Positions 26,251 to 34,960 of a stretch of 64,000 nucleotides of DNA are shown in pieces (position 1 is the first letter of the stretch; every line of letters starts with the position of its first letter). The notes beneath the pieces are model-generated. The model was not told the DNA's origin. It worked only from the letters and a program-made list of their open reading frames with translations, and did not search any database. Source of the DNA: Nocardioides conyzicola (GTDB lineage Bacteria; Actinomycetota; Actinomycetes; Propionibacteriales; Nocardioidaceae); the NCBI RefSeq assembly GCF_039543825.1, contig NZ_BAABKM010000003.1:1-64000 (forward strand), given 5' to 3'. A program made the translations under genes and the position numbers.

Positions 26251-26808
26251 GATGCTAGCCGAAGATTCCCGGTCGGGCCGAATCCAGGCGACACCGCCGG
26301 GGACCCGGGCCAGCGTCCACCCCTCGGCCAGGCCCCGCAGGTCCTCGCCCTCGACGACGAACCGCACCGGGCCCGCCAGGTCCACCACCAGCGCCGCCGC
26401 GCCGTCCTGGAGCGCCGACCTGGCGGCGACCTGGGCGGCGACCGGGACGGGGCGGGCCTGCGGGTTCCAGCCCGCCAGCTCGGCCGTGCCGGTGAACGCC
26501 AGCAGCGCCAGACGCCCGTCGGTGCCCTGCACCAGGACGGTCGCCATGTCGCTGTCCTTCTCGCGGGCCAGCCCGGCGTCGTCCAGCTCGACCTCGCCGA
26601 GGACCGCGATGACGGGCACCAGGACGCGCGAGCGCTGGAGCGCCGCCAGCGCCTCGGGGTACGCCGAGGCGTCGTGCTGCCACGTCGCCAGGGCCGCCGC
26701 GAGCTCCGGGGCGGCCGTGCCGTCGTCGCCGGCGAACCCCGGGTCGGGGATCACGCGGGACTGGGTGGGGTCGGGCTCGAGCACGGCTCCATTGTCCTCG
26801 GAGGTCAT
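26248..26808 (-). CDS. SseB-like protein
   Basis: A 186-residue protein with the SseB N-terminal domain pattern common in actinobacteria near infC: RVLVPVIAVLG, DMATVLVQGTDGRLALLAFTG, then a conserved hydrophobic core ALVVDLAGPVRFVVEGEDL. Function is unknown; E. coli SseB is tied to serine sensitivity and related domains occur with type VII secretion. ATG at 26808 (MTSEDNGAVLEPD) was preferred to a long upstream extension that lies over the ssuC gene. It lies just upstream of the infC leader and reads in the same direction. Confidence 0.8.
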   Translation of the reverse strand: MTSEDNGAVLEPDPTQSRVIPDPGFAGDDGTAAPELAAALATWQHDASAYPEALAALQRSRVLVPVIAVLGEVELDDAGLAREKDSDMATVLVQGTDGRLALLAFTGTAELAGWNPQARPVPVAAQVAARSALQDGAAALVVDLAGPVRFVVEGEDLRGLAEGWTLARVPGGVAWIRPDRESSASI

Positions 26809-26857
26809 CCGGGGGCCGAATCCGCCGCCGGCGGCGCCGTGTGACGCGTCCCATGAT

Positions 26858-26886
26858 CTTAAGTGGAGTGTTTCGCTTGATTTAAG
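26858..26886 (+). promoter_or_regulatory. AT-rich promoter/operator region of the sulfonate operon
   Basis: In otherwise GC-rich DNA, this stretch carries CTTAA and TTAAG as an inverted pair about 19 bases apart, with TTGATT between them, 20-45 bases upstream of the ssuC ATG. It is the likely control region for the plus-strand operon and possibly a binding site for a sulfur-starvation regulator. No -35/-10 pair with proper spacing stands out, and AAGGGAAAG (26887-26895) probably serves as ribosome-binding site. Confidence 0.4.
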
Positions 26887-26905
26887 AAGGGAAAGCGGTC
26901 TAGAC

Positions 26906-27736
26906 ATGAGCCCCATGTCCACGACAGCCCTTGCCGGGCCGCCGACCACCGCTCCCCCACGACCACGATCCTCCGGCTCCCGCCGCTGGTCGCGCCTCGC
27001 GTTCCTGCGGCGCTGGGTGTCTCCGATCGCCATCCTGACCGTCTGGCAGCTCCTCTGCACGGGCGGGGTCATCGATCCCCGCACGATGGCCTCCCCTGCG
27101 CAGATCGCGTCGACCGCGCTCGACCTGATCCAGGACGGCACCCTCGGGACCGAGACCCTGATCTCGCTCCAGCGCGTGCTCCTCGGGCTGGCGATCGGTG
27201 GCTCCATCGGCATCCTGCTGGCGGTCATCGCCGGCCTCAGCCGGATCGGTGACGACGCCATCGACCCACCCATGCAGGCCCTGCGGACCCTGCCGCACCT
27301 CGGGCTGATCTCGCTCTTCATCACCTGGTTCGGCCTCGGCGAGCTGCCCAAGGTCACGCTGATCGCGCTGGGCGCGTGCTTCCCGCTCTACCTCAACACC
27401 CTCGGCGGCATCCGCGGGATCGACCGCAAGGTGCTCGAGGCCGCCCGCTCGATGCACCTGACGCGGCGCCAGCAGGTCCGCCACGTCGTCCTGCCCGGTG
27501 CGCTGCCGCAGACGCTCGTCGGCCTGCGCCAGAGCCTGGGCATCGCCTGGCTGTCCGTGATCGTCGCGGAGACCGTCGGGGCCGACACCGGCATCGGCGC
27601 GATGATCAACCAGGCCCGTGACTTCAACCAGACCGACGTCATCGTCGTCGGACTCGCGGTGTACGCCGTGCTCGGCCTGACCACCGACGCCATCGTCCGC
27701 TACCTCGAGAGGAAGGCCCTCGCATGGCGAGCCTGA
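26906..27736 (+). CDS. ssuC: aliphatic sulfonate ABC transporter, permease
   Basis: A 276-residue inner-membrane permease of the nitrate/sulfonate/taurine class. About six spans include AILTVWQLLCTGGVI, GLAIGGSIGILLAVIAGL, LGLISLFITWFGLG and VIVVGLAVYAVLGL. The EAA loop contacting the ATPase is EAARSMHLTRRQQVRHVVLPGALP (core EAARSMHLTRRQQ). ATG at 26906 or 26915 (MSPMS). The gene overlaps ssuB by 13 bases. The monooxygenase encoded three genes downstream identifies the substrate class as alkanesulfonates. Confidence 0.93.
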   Translation: MSPMSTTALAGPPTTAPPRPRSSGSRRWSRLAFLRRWVSPIAILTVWQLLCTGGVIDPRTMASPAQIASTALDLIQDGTLGTETLISLQRVLLGLAIGGSIGILLAVIAGLSRIGDDAIDPPMQALRTLPHLGLISLFITWFGLGELPKVTLIALGACFPLYLNTLGGIRGIDRKVLEAARSMHLTRRQQVRHVVLPGALPQTLVGLRQSLGIAWLSVIVAETVGADTGIGAMINQARDFNQTDVIVVGLAVYAVLGLTTDAIVRYLERKALAWRA

Positions 27737-28512
27737 CATCTCCCGCCACCACCGACGGACCCGTCGCCCGGGTCCGCGACCACCACCGGTCCTTCGGCGA
27801 CACCCACGTGCTCCGGGCCATCGACCTCGACATCGCGCCGGGTGAGTTCGTCGCCCTGCTCGGACGCAGCGGCTGCGGCAAGTCCACGCTGCTGCGGAGC
27901 CTGGCGCACCTGGACCCGACCCCCGCAGGCGAGGTCGAGGTGTCGGGCCGGACCTCGGTCGCGTTCCAGGAGCCCCGGCTGCTGCCGTGGCGCAGGGTCC
28001 GGGAGAACGTGGCCCTGGCCCTCCTCAACGGGTCCGAGCGCAAGCGGCGCTTCGAGCTCGCCGAGCAGACGCTCGCCGAGGTGGGCCTCGGCGACAAGCT
28101 GGACGCCTGGCCGTTGCAGCTGTCGGGCGGTCAGGCCCAGCGGGTCTCGCTGGCGCGGGCCCTGGTCAGCAACCCGGCGCTGATGCTGCTCGACGAGCCG
28201 TTCAGCGCGCTCGACGCGCTGACCCGGATCGACATGCACCAGCTCGTCATCGACCTGTGGCGTCGCCACTCGATGGCAATCCTGATCGTCACCCACGACG
28301 TCGACGAGGCGATCGCGCTCGCCGACCGGGTGCTGGTCATGGACGACGGCCGGATCGCCCGCGAGTGGTCGATCGAGCCGCGCCGCGACGACCGGGCGCC
28401 GTCGAAGCCCGAGATCGCCCGGATCCGCGCCGAGATGCTCGTCGCCCTCGGCGTGCACCCCACGACCGCCAACCCGAACCGCACGCCCGTCCACAAGCAG
28501 GGAGCAGCATGA
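27724..28512 (+). CDS. ssuB: aliphatic sulfonate ABC transporter, ATP-binding protein
   Basis: A 262-residue ABC ATPase. Walker A LLGRSGCGKSTLLRSL (about 43), Q-loop VAFQEPRLLPWRR, signature LSGGQAQRVSLARAL, Walker B LMLLDEPFSALDAL and the H-loop IVTHDVDEAIALAD are all intact. The QEPRLLPW Q-loop is typical of the SsuB/TauB/NrtD group. ATGA overlap with the lipoprotein gene follows. Confidence 0.95.
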   Translation: MASLTSPATTDGPVARVRDHHRSFGDTHVLRAIDLDIAPGEFVALLGRSGCGKSTLLRSLAHLDPTPAGEVEVSGRTSVAFQEPRLLPWRRVRENVALALLNGSERKRRFELAEQTLAEVGLGDKLDAWPLQLSGGQAQRVSLARALVSNPALMLLDEPFSALDALTRIDMHQLVIDLWRRHSMAILIVTHDVDEAIALADRVLVMDDGRIAREWSIEPRRDDRAPSKPEIARIRAEMLVALGVHPTTANPNRTPVHKQGAA

Positions 28513-29522
28513 ACCGCCGCCGTACGAAGAGCGCCGTCCTCGGAGCCGTCCTCGGAGCCGTCCTGGCCCTCGGAGCCTGCGGCGGCGACGCCACCGGCAA
28601 CGAGGGCGCCGTCGACGACAACGGCAAGGTCGACCTCTCGAAGGTCACCCTGATCGTGGGTGACCAGAAGGGCGGCTCGAAGGCGCTGCTCCAGGCCGCC
28701 GGGCAGCTCGACGACGTGGACTACAAGATCGAGTGGAAGGAGTTCACCTCCGGGCCGCCGCTCCTCGAGGCGCTCAACGCCGGTGCCCTCCACGTCGGCG
28801 GCGTCGGCAACACCCCGCCGCTCTTCGCGGCCGCCGGCAAGAGCGAGATCAAGGTCGTCCAGGCGGCGACGTACGGCGGGACGGGTGACGCGATCGTCGT
28901 GCCGAAGGACTCCTCGATCACGGACGTCTCCCAGCTGAAGGGCAAGACGGTGGGCGTCGCCGAAGGCAGCTCGGCCAACTACAACCTGCTCGCGCAGCTG
29001 CAGGCCGCCGGAGTGAAGTACTCCGACATCACGGTCAAGAACCTCCAGCCGGGCGATGCGCTCGCCGCGTTCTCGGCCGGGCACCTGGACGCCTGGGCGA
29101 TCTGGGAGCCGTTCACGTCCCAGGCCGAGCAGGAGGCCGGCGCGAAGGTGATCGCCGACGGCCGTGAGCTGGCCAACGGCTACAACTTCCAGGTCGCGTC
29201 CGACGCCGGTCTCGACGACAAGGCGACCAAGACCGCGCTCCAGGACTACCTGTCGCGGATCGCGCGGGCCCAGGTGTGGTCGCAGACCCACCAGGAGGAC
29301 TGGGCGAAGGTGTGGGCCGAGGAGACCGGGCTCTCCGACAAGATCACCCTCGCCGCGGTGAAGAAGCGACAGGTGAAGCCGGTGCCGGTCGACCAGGCCG
29401 TCATCGACTCGGAGCAGAAGATGGCGGACTCGTTCGCGGCCAACGAGCTGCTGCCCGGCAAGTTCGACGTCTCGCCCTACTTCATCGGCGACTTCAACGA
29501 GTACACGACCGGGGAGAAGTGA
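28509..29522 (+). CDS. ssuA: aliphatic sulfonate-binding lipoprotein
   Basis: Extracytoplasmic solute-binding protein, 337 residues. The signal ends in the lipobox LGAC with the lipidated Cys at residue 24. The binding domain has GDQKGGSKALLQAAG near its start, GAVHVGGVGNTPPLF-like text (actual GALHVGGVGNTPPL), KGKTVGVAEGSSANYNLLAQL and LDAWAIWEPF, the hallmarks of the SsuA/nitrate group. The start overlaps the ssuB stop (ATGA) and its stop overlaps ssuD (TGATG). A 12-base unit is repeated twice in the signal-peptide codons. Confidence 0.95.
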   Translation: MNRRRTKSAVLGAVLGAVLALGACGGDATGNEGAVDDNGKVDLSKVTLIVGDQKGGSKALLQAAGQLDDVDYKIEWKEFTSGPPLLEALNAGALHVGGVGNTPPLFAAAGKSEIKVVQAATYGGTGDAIVVPKDSSITDVSQLKGKTVGVAEGSSANYNLLAQLQAAGVKYSDITVKNLQPGDALAAFSAGHLDAWAIWEPFTSQAEQEAGAKVIADGRELANGYNFQVASDAGLDDKATKTALQDYLSRIARAQVWSQTHQEDWAKVWAEETGLSDKITLAAVKKRQVKPVPVDQAVIDSEQKMADSFAANELLPGKFDVSPYFIGDFNEYTTGEK

Positions 29523-30682
29523 TGGGGCTCAAGCTGCACTGGTTCCTGCCCACGTCGGGCGACAGCCGCTCCCTGGTGGGCGCCGGCCAGGGCGTGCCCG
29601 GCGGGCTCACCGGCCTCGGAGAGACGGTGGAGAGCGACTTCCGGCCGCCGACGATCGACTACCTCGCCCAGGTGGCGCGCACGGCGGAGCAGGCCGGCTT
29701 CGAGGGCGTGCTGACGCCCACGGGCACGTTCTGCGAGGACGCCTGGCTGACCACGGCCGCACTGCTGCGGGAGACGACGCGGCTGAAGTTCCTGGTCGCC
29801 TTCCGGCCCGGGACGGTCAACCCGGTGCTGGCGGCGCAGATGGCCGCGGCGTACCAGCGCCTCTCCGGTGGCCGGCTGATGCTGAACGTCGTCACCGGCG
29901 GCGAGCCGCGCGAGCAGGCCCGGTTCGGCGACACCGCCTCGAAGGAGGAGCGGTACGCCCGCACCGACGAATTCCTGAGCGTGATCCGCGGGACGTGGAG
30001 CGAGGCGCCGTACGACTTCCACGGCCGCTACTTCGACGCCGAGGGCGCGCAGGTCAGTGGCGGCATCGACCCGGTGCCCCCGATCTACTTCGGCGGGTCC
30101 TCGGGTCCGGCCGGCCCGGTCGCGGCCCGGCACGCGGACGTCTACCTGACCTGGGGCGAGCCGCTCGAGCAGGTGGCGGAGAAGCTGGACTGGATGCGCG
30201 GGCTCGCGGCCGAGCAGGGGCGCACTCTCCGCTTCGGGCTCCGGATCCACACCCTGTCGCGGGACACGTCCGAGGAGGCCTGGGCGCACGCCCAGTGGCT
30301 GCTCGACGGGCTCGACCCGGCGACGGTCGCCAAGGCGCAGGAGGCGATGCAGCAGAGCGAGTCGACCGGCCAGCGCCGGATGCTCGGCCTGCGGTCGCGG
30401 ACGTCGTACTCCTCGGCGCGCGAGCTCGAGGTCAGCCCCAACCTCTGGACCGGCGTCGGCCTGGTCCGCGGGGGCGCCGGGACGGCGCTGGTCGGCAGCC
30501 ACGAGGAGGTCGCGGACCGGCTCGAGGACTACCACCGGCTCGGCATCGACGAGTTCGTGCTGTCCGGCTACCCGCACGTCGAGGAGGCGTACACGTTCGC
30601 GGAGGGCGTCGCTCCGGTGCTGCGCCGCCGCGGCCTGCTCGGCAACGCCGCGGCGCACGCAGAGGTGGCGGCCTACGCCTGA
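29522..30682 (+). CDS. ssuD: FMNH2-dependent alkanesulfonate monooxygenase
   Basis: A 386-residue luciferase-like flavin monooxygenase that releases sulfite from alkanesulfonates, giving sulfur during sulfate limitation. Signatures are LKLHWFLPTSGDSRSLVG at the N-terminus, FLVAFRPGTVNPVLAAQMAA (shown here at its 20-residue limit), LMLNVVTGGEPREQARFGD, PPIYFGGSSGPAGPVAARHADVYLTWGE (core IYFGGSSGPAG) and a C-terminal HVEEAYTFAEGV. No flavin reductase (ssuE) lies nearby, so reduced FMN must come from an enzyme encoded elsewhere. Confidence 0.96.
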   Translation: MGLKLHWFLPTSGDSRSLVGAGQGVPGGLTGLGETVESDFRPPTIDYLAQVARTAEQAGFEGVLTPTGTFCEDAWLTTAALLRETTRLKFLVAFRPGTVNPVLAAQMAAAYQRLSGGRLMLNVVTGGEPREQARFGDTASKEERYARTDEFLSVIRGTWSEAPYDFHGRYFDAEGAQVSGGIDPVPPIYFGGSSGPAGPVAARHADVYLTWGEPLEQVAEKLDWMRGLAAEQGRTLRFGLRIHTLSRDTSEEAWAHAQWLLDGLDPATVAKAQEAMQQSESTGQRRMLGLRSRTSYSSARELEVSPNLWTGVGLVRGGAGTALVGSHEEVADRLEDYHRLGIDEFVLSGYPHVEEAYTFAEGVAPVLRRRGLLGNAAAHAEVAAYA

Positions 30683-30717
30683 GCCGGCGCTCACCCGGCA
30701 TGTGGGACGCTGGAACC

Positions 30718-31143
30718 GTGGACGACGCAGCCTGGGCGGCACTCACCCTCAGCCTGACCGTGGCCGGTGGCATCTGGACCTGGTTCGCCTTCCGCAACCG
30801 GGGCCTGGCCTCCGGGCTGCGGGGACTGGGCTTCACGCTGCTGCCGCTGGCGGCGTACCTGACCAAGACCCTGCAGATGTTCACCGGCATCGCCGGTGAG
30901 ATCGGCGACTGGGCGAGCAACGTCGCCTGGAGCCCGGTCGTGTGGACGGGCATCGTGCTGGCGGGGGTCGCGGTGCTGCTGATCGGCGTCTCCGGCCGGA
31001 TCCGGGCCCGCGAGGTGGGTCCGACAGCCGAGGCCAAGGGTCTCCCGCCTGCCGGACCCGGTCGCAAGGGCCGGCCCGCCTTGGCCGAAGATGGCGACAT
31101 GGCCGACATCGAGGCGCTGCTGCGCAAGCGAGGCATCAACTGA
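30718..31143 (+). CDS. small membrane protein of unknown function
   Basis: A 141-residue protein with about three hydrophobic segments (WAALTLSLTVAGGIWTWFAF, LGFTLLPLAAYLTKTLQMF, VVWTGIVLAGVAVLLIGVSG) and a charged cytoplasmic tail ending in ADIEALLRKRGIN. Similar short actinobacterial proteins are sometimes labelled cellulose synthase without basis. GTG at 30718 lies six bases after GACGCT, a -10-like box; ATG at 30700 is also in frame. Its stop overlaps the next gene as TGATG, so it is probably co-transcribed with the two genes downstream. Confidence 0.7.
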   Translation: MDDAAWAALTLSLTVAGGIWTWFAFRNRGLASGLRGLGFTLLPLAAYLTKTLQMFTGIAGEIGDWASNVAWSPVVWTGIVLAGVAVLLIGVSGRIRAREVGPTAEAKGLPPAGPGRKGRPALAEDGDMADIEALLRKRGIN

Positions 31144-32360
31144 TGCCCATCAGCTCCGTGGACCGCAACCAGCTGTGGTCACGTCTGGGCGACGCGGTCG
31201 CCAAGCAGGGCGTCCCGCTGCCGACGCCGATCTTCGTCGTGGACCTGGACGCCTTCGACGCCAACGCCGACGACCTGGTCCGGCGAGCCGACGGGCTGCC
31301 GATCCGGGTGGCGTCCAAGTCGCTGCGCATCCCGGCGCTCGTCGAGCGAGCGCTGGCGCACGACGGGTTCCACGGGGTGCTGGCCTTCACCCTGCGCGAG
31401 GCGCTCTGGCTGCACGCGCAGGGCATCTGCGACGACATCGTGGTCGCCTACCCGACCGTCGACCGGGGCGCGCTTGCCGAGCTGGTCGCGTCCCCGTCGG
31501 CCGCCGCGGCGATCACGCTGATGGTCGACAGCACCCCGCACCTCGACCTGGTCGACAGCGTCCGGGTCTCCCCCACCATCCCGGTCCGCGTCTGCGTGGA
31601 CGTCGATGCGGGTCTCCGGCTCGCGGGCAAGCACGTGGGCCCGAAGCGGTCGCCGTTGCAGGACACGACGGGGGTCGTCGCCCTGGCCCGGGAGATCACC
31701 GCACGCAACGGGTTCCGGCTCGTCGGCGCGATGACCTACGAGGGGCAGGTCGCCGGGCTGCAGGACACCGTGCCGACTGCCCGGTCCCGCTCCGCGATCA
31801 TCCGCCGGCTCAAGGCGCTGTCGATGTCGCAGCTCGCCGTACGCCGTCGCGAGATCGACCACCAGCTGCGCCAGCTGACCGACCTCGAGTTCTGGAACGC
31901 CGGCGGGTCCGGCTCGGTGCAGGAGACCGCCCAAGACCCCGTGGTCACGGAGATCGCCGCCGGCTCGGGTCTCCTGGTGCCGACGCTCTTCGACCACTAC
32001 AGGTCCTTCGAGCCGCGTCCCGCGTCGTACATCGGGCTCCCGGTCGTACGGCGTCCCGGGCCCGGCATGGTCACCGTGCACGGTGGCGGCATCGTCGCGT
32101 CGGGTCCGGCCGGCGTCGACCGCCTGCCGGTCCCGTGGGCACCTGCCGGGCTGGAGCTGACCAGCCTCGAGGGCGCCGGCGAGGTGCAGACCCCGATCAC
32201 CGGGCAGCCCGCCGACCTGCTGGAGATCGGCGACCTCGTGTGGTTCCGCCCGGCCAAGTCCGGTGAGCCGTTCGAGCACGCGCTGACGGTGCACCTGCTG
32301 TCGGGCAGCGAGCTCGTGGACGCCGTGCCGAGCTACCGCGGGTGTGGCCAGGCCTTCTGA
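31143..32360 (+). CDS. PLP-dependent amino acid deaminase/aldolase, alanine racemase-like fold
   Basis: A 405-residue protein of the D-threonine-aldolase/D-serine-dehydratase-like group. The N-terminal barrel begins PTPIFVVDLDAFDANADDL and carries the PLP Lys in RVASKSLRIPALV. VRVCVDVDAGLRLAGKHVG and LVGAMTYEGQVAG line the barrel. NAGGSGSVQETAQD binds the cofactor phosphate, and the C-terminal beta domain follows (VVRRPGPGMVTVHGGGIVAS). The substrate is probably a D-amino acid or hydroxy amino acid, not identifiable here. It lies between two small genes with overlapping ends. Confidence 0.85.
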   Translation: MPISSVDRNQLWSRLGDAVAKQGVPLPTPIFVVDLDAFDANADDLVRRADGLPIRVASKSLRIPALVERALAHDGFHGVLAFTLREALWLHAQGICDDIVVAYPTVDRGALAELVASPSAAAAITLMVDSTPHLDLVDSVRVSPTIPVRVCVDVDAGLRLAGKHVGPKRSPLQDTTGVVALAREITARNGFRLVGAMTYEGQVAGLQDTVPTARSRSAIIRRLKALSMSQLAVRRREIDHQLRQLTDLEFWNAGGSGSVQETAQDPVVTEIAAGSGLLVPTLFDHYRSFEPRPASYIGLPVVRRPGPGMVTVHGGGIVASGPAGVDRLPVPWAPAGLELTSLEGAGEVQTPITGQPADLLEIGDLVWFRPAKSGEPFEHALTVHLLSGSELVDAVPSYRGCGQAF

Positions 32361-32895
32361 GCCGTCCGCGGCGGCGGTCCTCGACCTCGCCCGCGCCCGG
32401 TCGGCCACCCTCGGCGTCGGCCGGCTGATCTGTGTCGACGGGCCGTCGGGTTCCGGCAAGACCACGCTCGCGGAGCAGGTCGCCCTCCTCGCTCCCGAGG
32501 TCCGGGTGGTGCACATGGACGACCTCTACGAGGGGTGGTCCGGGCTGCCCACCGTCGACGCGCAGCTCGACGGCCTGCTGCGCCCCCTCGCGGACGGGCG
32601 CCCGGGCAGCTACCGCCGCTACGACTGGGTCCTGGGCGCGTACGCCGAGACCGTGGCCGTCGACCCGGGTCCGCTGCTGGTCCTCGAGGGCGTCGGCTCG
32701 GGCTCGCTCGCCGTCGCGGACCTGGCCACCGTGCTGGTGTGGGTCGAGGCGGACCGCGACGTCCGGATGCGGCGCGGGATCGAGCGCGACGGCGAGGCGT
32801 TCGCGCCGTACTGGGAGGCGTGGGCGGTCGCCGAGCAGGAGCACTTCACCCGGCACCGCACCCGCGAGCGCGCCGACCTGGTCGTGGCTACCTAG
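32344..32895 (+). CDS. P-loop kinase, uridine-kinase-like
   Basis: A 183-residue NTPase/kinase. Walker A CVDGPSGSGKTTLAEQVA lies at about 31-48, followed by VVHMDDLYEGWSGL (a DD motif like that of uridine kinases) and a lid region RMRRGIERDGEAFAPYWEAW. The phosphate acceptor is unknown. GTG at 32344 overlaps the previous gene by 17 bases. The stop overlaps the convergent PH-like gene by 8 bases. Confidence 0.82.
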   Translation: MARPSEPSAAAVLDLARARSATLGVGRLICVDGPSGSGKTTLAEQVALLAPEVRVVHMDDLYEGWSGLPTVDAQLDGLLRPLADGRPGSYRRYDWVLGAYAETVAVDPGPLLVLEGVGSGSLAVADLATVLVWVEADRDVRMRRGIERDGEAFAPYWEAWAVAEQEHFTRHRTRERADLVVAT

Positions 32896-33355
32896 AACCG
32901 ATCTGCTGGTCCGCGATCGCGCGGAGCTGGCGGACCGCCGTACGGGCCCGGTCGCCGTCCGATCCCTGGATGCCCATCACGGCCGCCGTGGTGCCGTCGG
33001 CCAGGTCGAGGGTGACCCACGGAGCGCCGGGCGGCAGGTGGACGGCGACCAGCTGCGCCCACGCGTACTCGCGGCGCCGGTAGCCGTTGACGACGACCAG
33101 GCGCTCGGCCTCGGCGACCACGCGGGAGCGGACCAACGCGAACCAGAGCGAGAACGCGAACAGCCCGAGCGCGATCACGGTCCCGCGCTGGAAGGTGCTG
33201 AACTTCGCCTGGGTCTCGTCGTCGAAGCCGATCCACGCCAGCGCGCAGACCACCAGCAGGCCACCGCCCAGGACGGCGCCGGCCATCCGCACGCCGAAGG
33301 GCCGCCAGGTGTGCGGGAGGGTCGGGACCGCCGGGCGGTCAGAGCCGGCAGGCAT
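32888..33355 (-). CDS. PH-domain-like membrane protein
   Basis: A 155-residue protein with two hydrophobic segments (MAGAVLGGGLLVVCALAWIG and VIALGLFAFSLWFALV). They are followed by a small beta-rich domain, RSRVVAEAERLVVVNGYRRREYAWAQLV, of the bacterial PH (DUF2581/YvbH-like) kind. Role unknown. ATG at 33355 overlaps hisG by 17 bases, so it is probably the last gene of the hisE-hisG unit. PH-like proteins next to hisG are a recurring arrangement in this lineage as far as I recall. Confidence 0.8.
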   Translation of the reverse strand: MPAGSDRPAVPTLPHTWRPFGVRMAGAVLGGGLLVVCALAWIGFDDETQAKFSTFQRGTVIALGLFAFSLWFALVRSRVVAEAERLVVVNGYRRREYAWAQLVAVHLPPGAPWVTLDLADGTTAAVMGIQGSDGDRARTAVRQLRAIADQQIGSR

Positions 33356-34187
33356 GGATGTCGGTGAGCAGGATGCCGCGGGCACCGATGTCGAACAGGT
33401 CGTCCATCAGCCGCTGGGAGCCCTCGCGCGGGACCATCGCCCGCACCGCCACCCAGCCCTCGCGATGGAGCGGGGCGATCGTCGGACCCTCGATGCCGGG
33501 GGTCAGGGCGACCGCGGCGGTGACGTGGGCGGACTCGATGTCGTAGTCCATCATCACGTAGCTGCGGGCGACCAGGACGCCCTCGATGCGGCGCTTGAAG
33601 ACCTCGAATCCGGGCGGCACCGAGCCGCCGCGGGTCACCAGGACCGCCTCGGACTCGAGGATGGTCTCGCCGAAGACCTCCAGGCCGGCCTGGCGCATGG
33701 TGCTGCCGGTCTCGACGACGTCGGCGATCACGTCGGCGACGCCGAGCTGGATGCTGGTCTCGACGGCGCCGTCGAGCCGGACGACGGTCGCCTCGATGCC
33801 GCGCTCCTCGAGGAACGCGCGCACGACTCCGACGTACGACGTGGCGATCCGGGTGCCGGCGAGCTGGCTCAGGTCGGTGTAGGAGCCCTGCGGGCCGGCG
33901 AAGCGGAAGCGGCTGCGGCCGAAGCCGAGGCCGGTGACCTCCTCGGCCTTCGCGCCGGAGTCACGCAGCAGGTCGCGGCCGGTGATGCCGACGTCGAGCG
34001 TGCCCTCGCCGACGTACAGGGCGATGTCGCGCGGGCGCAGGTAGAAGAACTCGACGCCGTTCTCGGTGTCGATGAGGGTCAGCTGCTTGGAGTCCTCGCG
34101 CTGCCGGTAGCCGGCCTCGCGCAGGATCTCGGTGGCCGACTGCGAGAGCGACCCCTTGTTGGGGACCGCGATTCTGAGGAGAGACAT
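33339..34187 (-). CDS. hisG: ATP phosphoribosyltransferase, long (HisG-L) form
   Basis: First enzyme of histidine synthesis, joining ATP and PRPP. The 282-residue length and the C-terminal domain (about 210-282, ending GARGILLTDIHACRL) mark the long form, with its own histidine-binding regulatory domain and no need for HisZ. Core motifs: RIAVPNKGSL, DVGITGRDLL, RIATSYVG and DVVETGSTMRQAGL (PRPP site). ATG at 34187, 11 bases after hisE. Confidence 0.97.
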   Translation of the reverse strand: MSLLRIAVPNKGSLSQSATEILREAGYRQREDSKQLTLIDTENGVEFFYLRPRDIALYVGEGTLDVGITGRDLLRDSGAKAEEVTGLGFGRSRFRFAGPQGSYTDLSQLAGTRIATSYVGVVRAFLEERGIEATVVRLDGAVETSIQLGVADVIADVVETGSTMRQAGLEVFGETILESEAVLVTRGGSVPPGFEVFKRRIEGVLVARSYVMMDYDIESAHVTAAVALTPGIEGPTIAPLHREGWVAVRAMVPREGSQRLMDDLFDIGARGILLTDIHACRL

Positions 34188-34198
34188 GGGGGTGGCCT

Positions 34199-34462
34199 TC
34201 AGAGGTGGGCGTAGACGTCGTCGAGCTCGATGCCGGTCGCGAGCATCAGCACCTGGGCGTGGTAGAGCAGCTGGCTGATCTCCTCGGCCGCCCGCTCCTT
34301 GCCCTCGTGCTCAGCGGCCATCCAGGACTCGGCGGCCTCCTCGACCAGCTTCTTCCCGATGAAATGCACACCGGCGTCGAGCTCCTGCACGGTGCCGGAT
34401 CCCTCGGGGCGCGACCGGGCCTTCTCACTCAGCTCGGTCCAGAGCTCGTCGAACGTCTTCAC
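34199..34462 (-). CDS. hisE: phosphoribosyl-ATP pyrophosphatase
   Basis: Second step of histidine synthesis. The 87-residue helical MazG-like protein shows the expected [14 protein letters not shown] and [13 protein letters not shown] metal-binding helices (EExxE and ExxD pattern). GTG at 34462 lies eight bases after TAGGCT, a leaderless -10 box that uses the ribH stop codon, so hisE-hisG can be made apart from the riboflavin operon. No hisI fusion. Confidence 0.96.
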   Translation of the reverse strand: MKTFDELWTELSEKARSRPEGSGTVQELDAGVHFIGKKLVEEAAESWMAAEHEGKERAAEEISQLLYHAQVLMLATGIELDDVYAHL

Positions 34463-34470
34463 AGTCGGCC

Positions 34471-34476
34471 AGCCTA
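34471..34476 (-). promoter_or_regulatory. leaderless -10 box (TAGGCT) for hisE, overlapping the ribH stop
   Basis: The TAG stop of ribH (34476-34474) continues as TAGGCT, then eight bases and the hisE GTG. The geometry matches other leaderless starts in the window. Confidence 0.45.
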
Positions 34477-34959
34477 CGGCGTGGGTGCGGCGATCTCCCC
34501 CAGGGTCCGGGCGGTGAGCAGCGCGGCCGACGTGGCCTCGTAGCCCTTGTCCTCCCGCGAGTCCGGCAGCCCGGCCCGGTCGAGCGCCTGCTCGTCGTTG
34601 TCGCAGGTGAGCACGCCGAACCCGACGGCGACCGTGTGGTCGAGGCCGACCCGGACCAGGCCGTCGGTCGCGGCGTTGCAGACGTAGTCGAAGTGCGGCG
34701 TCCCGCCGCGGATCACGACGCCGAGCGCCACGACCGCGTCGTACCCCTGCGCGGCGAGCGCGCTCGCGACGACGGGCAGCTCGAAGGTGCCGGGCACGCG
34801 GACGGTGCGCGCATCGGCGACGCCGTACGCCGCCAGCGCGCGCTCGGCGCCGGCGAGCAGGCCGTCCATCACCTGGGTGTGCCGGCTGGCCGCGACGACG
34901 GCGACCCTGAGGCCGCTGGCGTCGAAGATCTCCTGGTCGGGTGCTCCGTGTCCGGACAT
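34474..34959 (-). CDS. ribH: 6,7-dimethyl-8-ribityllumazine synthase
   Basis: Penultimate riboflavin enzyme, condensing the C4 unit with the pyrimidine; it usually forms a 60-mer shell. The 161-residue protein has [35 protein letters not shown] and [16 protein letters not shown], the substrate-binding segments of the family. The start is ATG at 34959, one base after the ribBA stop. Confidence 0.98.
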   Translation of the reverse strand: MSGHGAPDQEIFDASGLRVAVVAASRHTQVMDGLLAGAERALAAYGVADARTVRVPGTFELPVVASALAAQGYDAVVALGVVIRGGTPHFDYVCNAATDGLVRVGLDHTVAVGFGVLTCDNDEQALDRAGLPDSREDKGYEATSAALLTARTLGEIAAPTP

Positions 34960-34960
34960 G

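Noticed and set aside
28540..28580. 12-base tandem repeat in the ssuA signal-peptide codons as a contingency repeat
   Set aside because: Only two to three copies and a multiple of three bases; it simply encodes Leu-Gly-Ala-Val repeats of the hydrophobic signal core.
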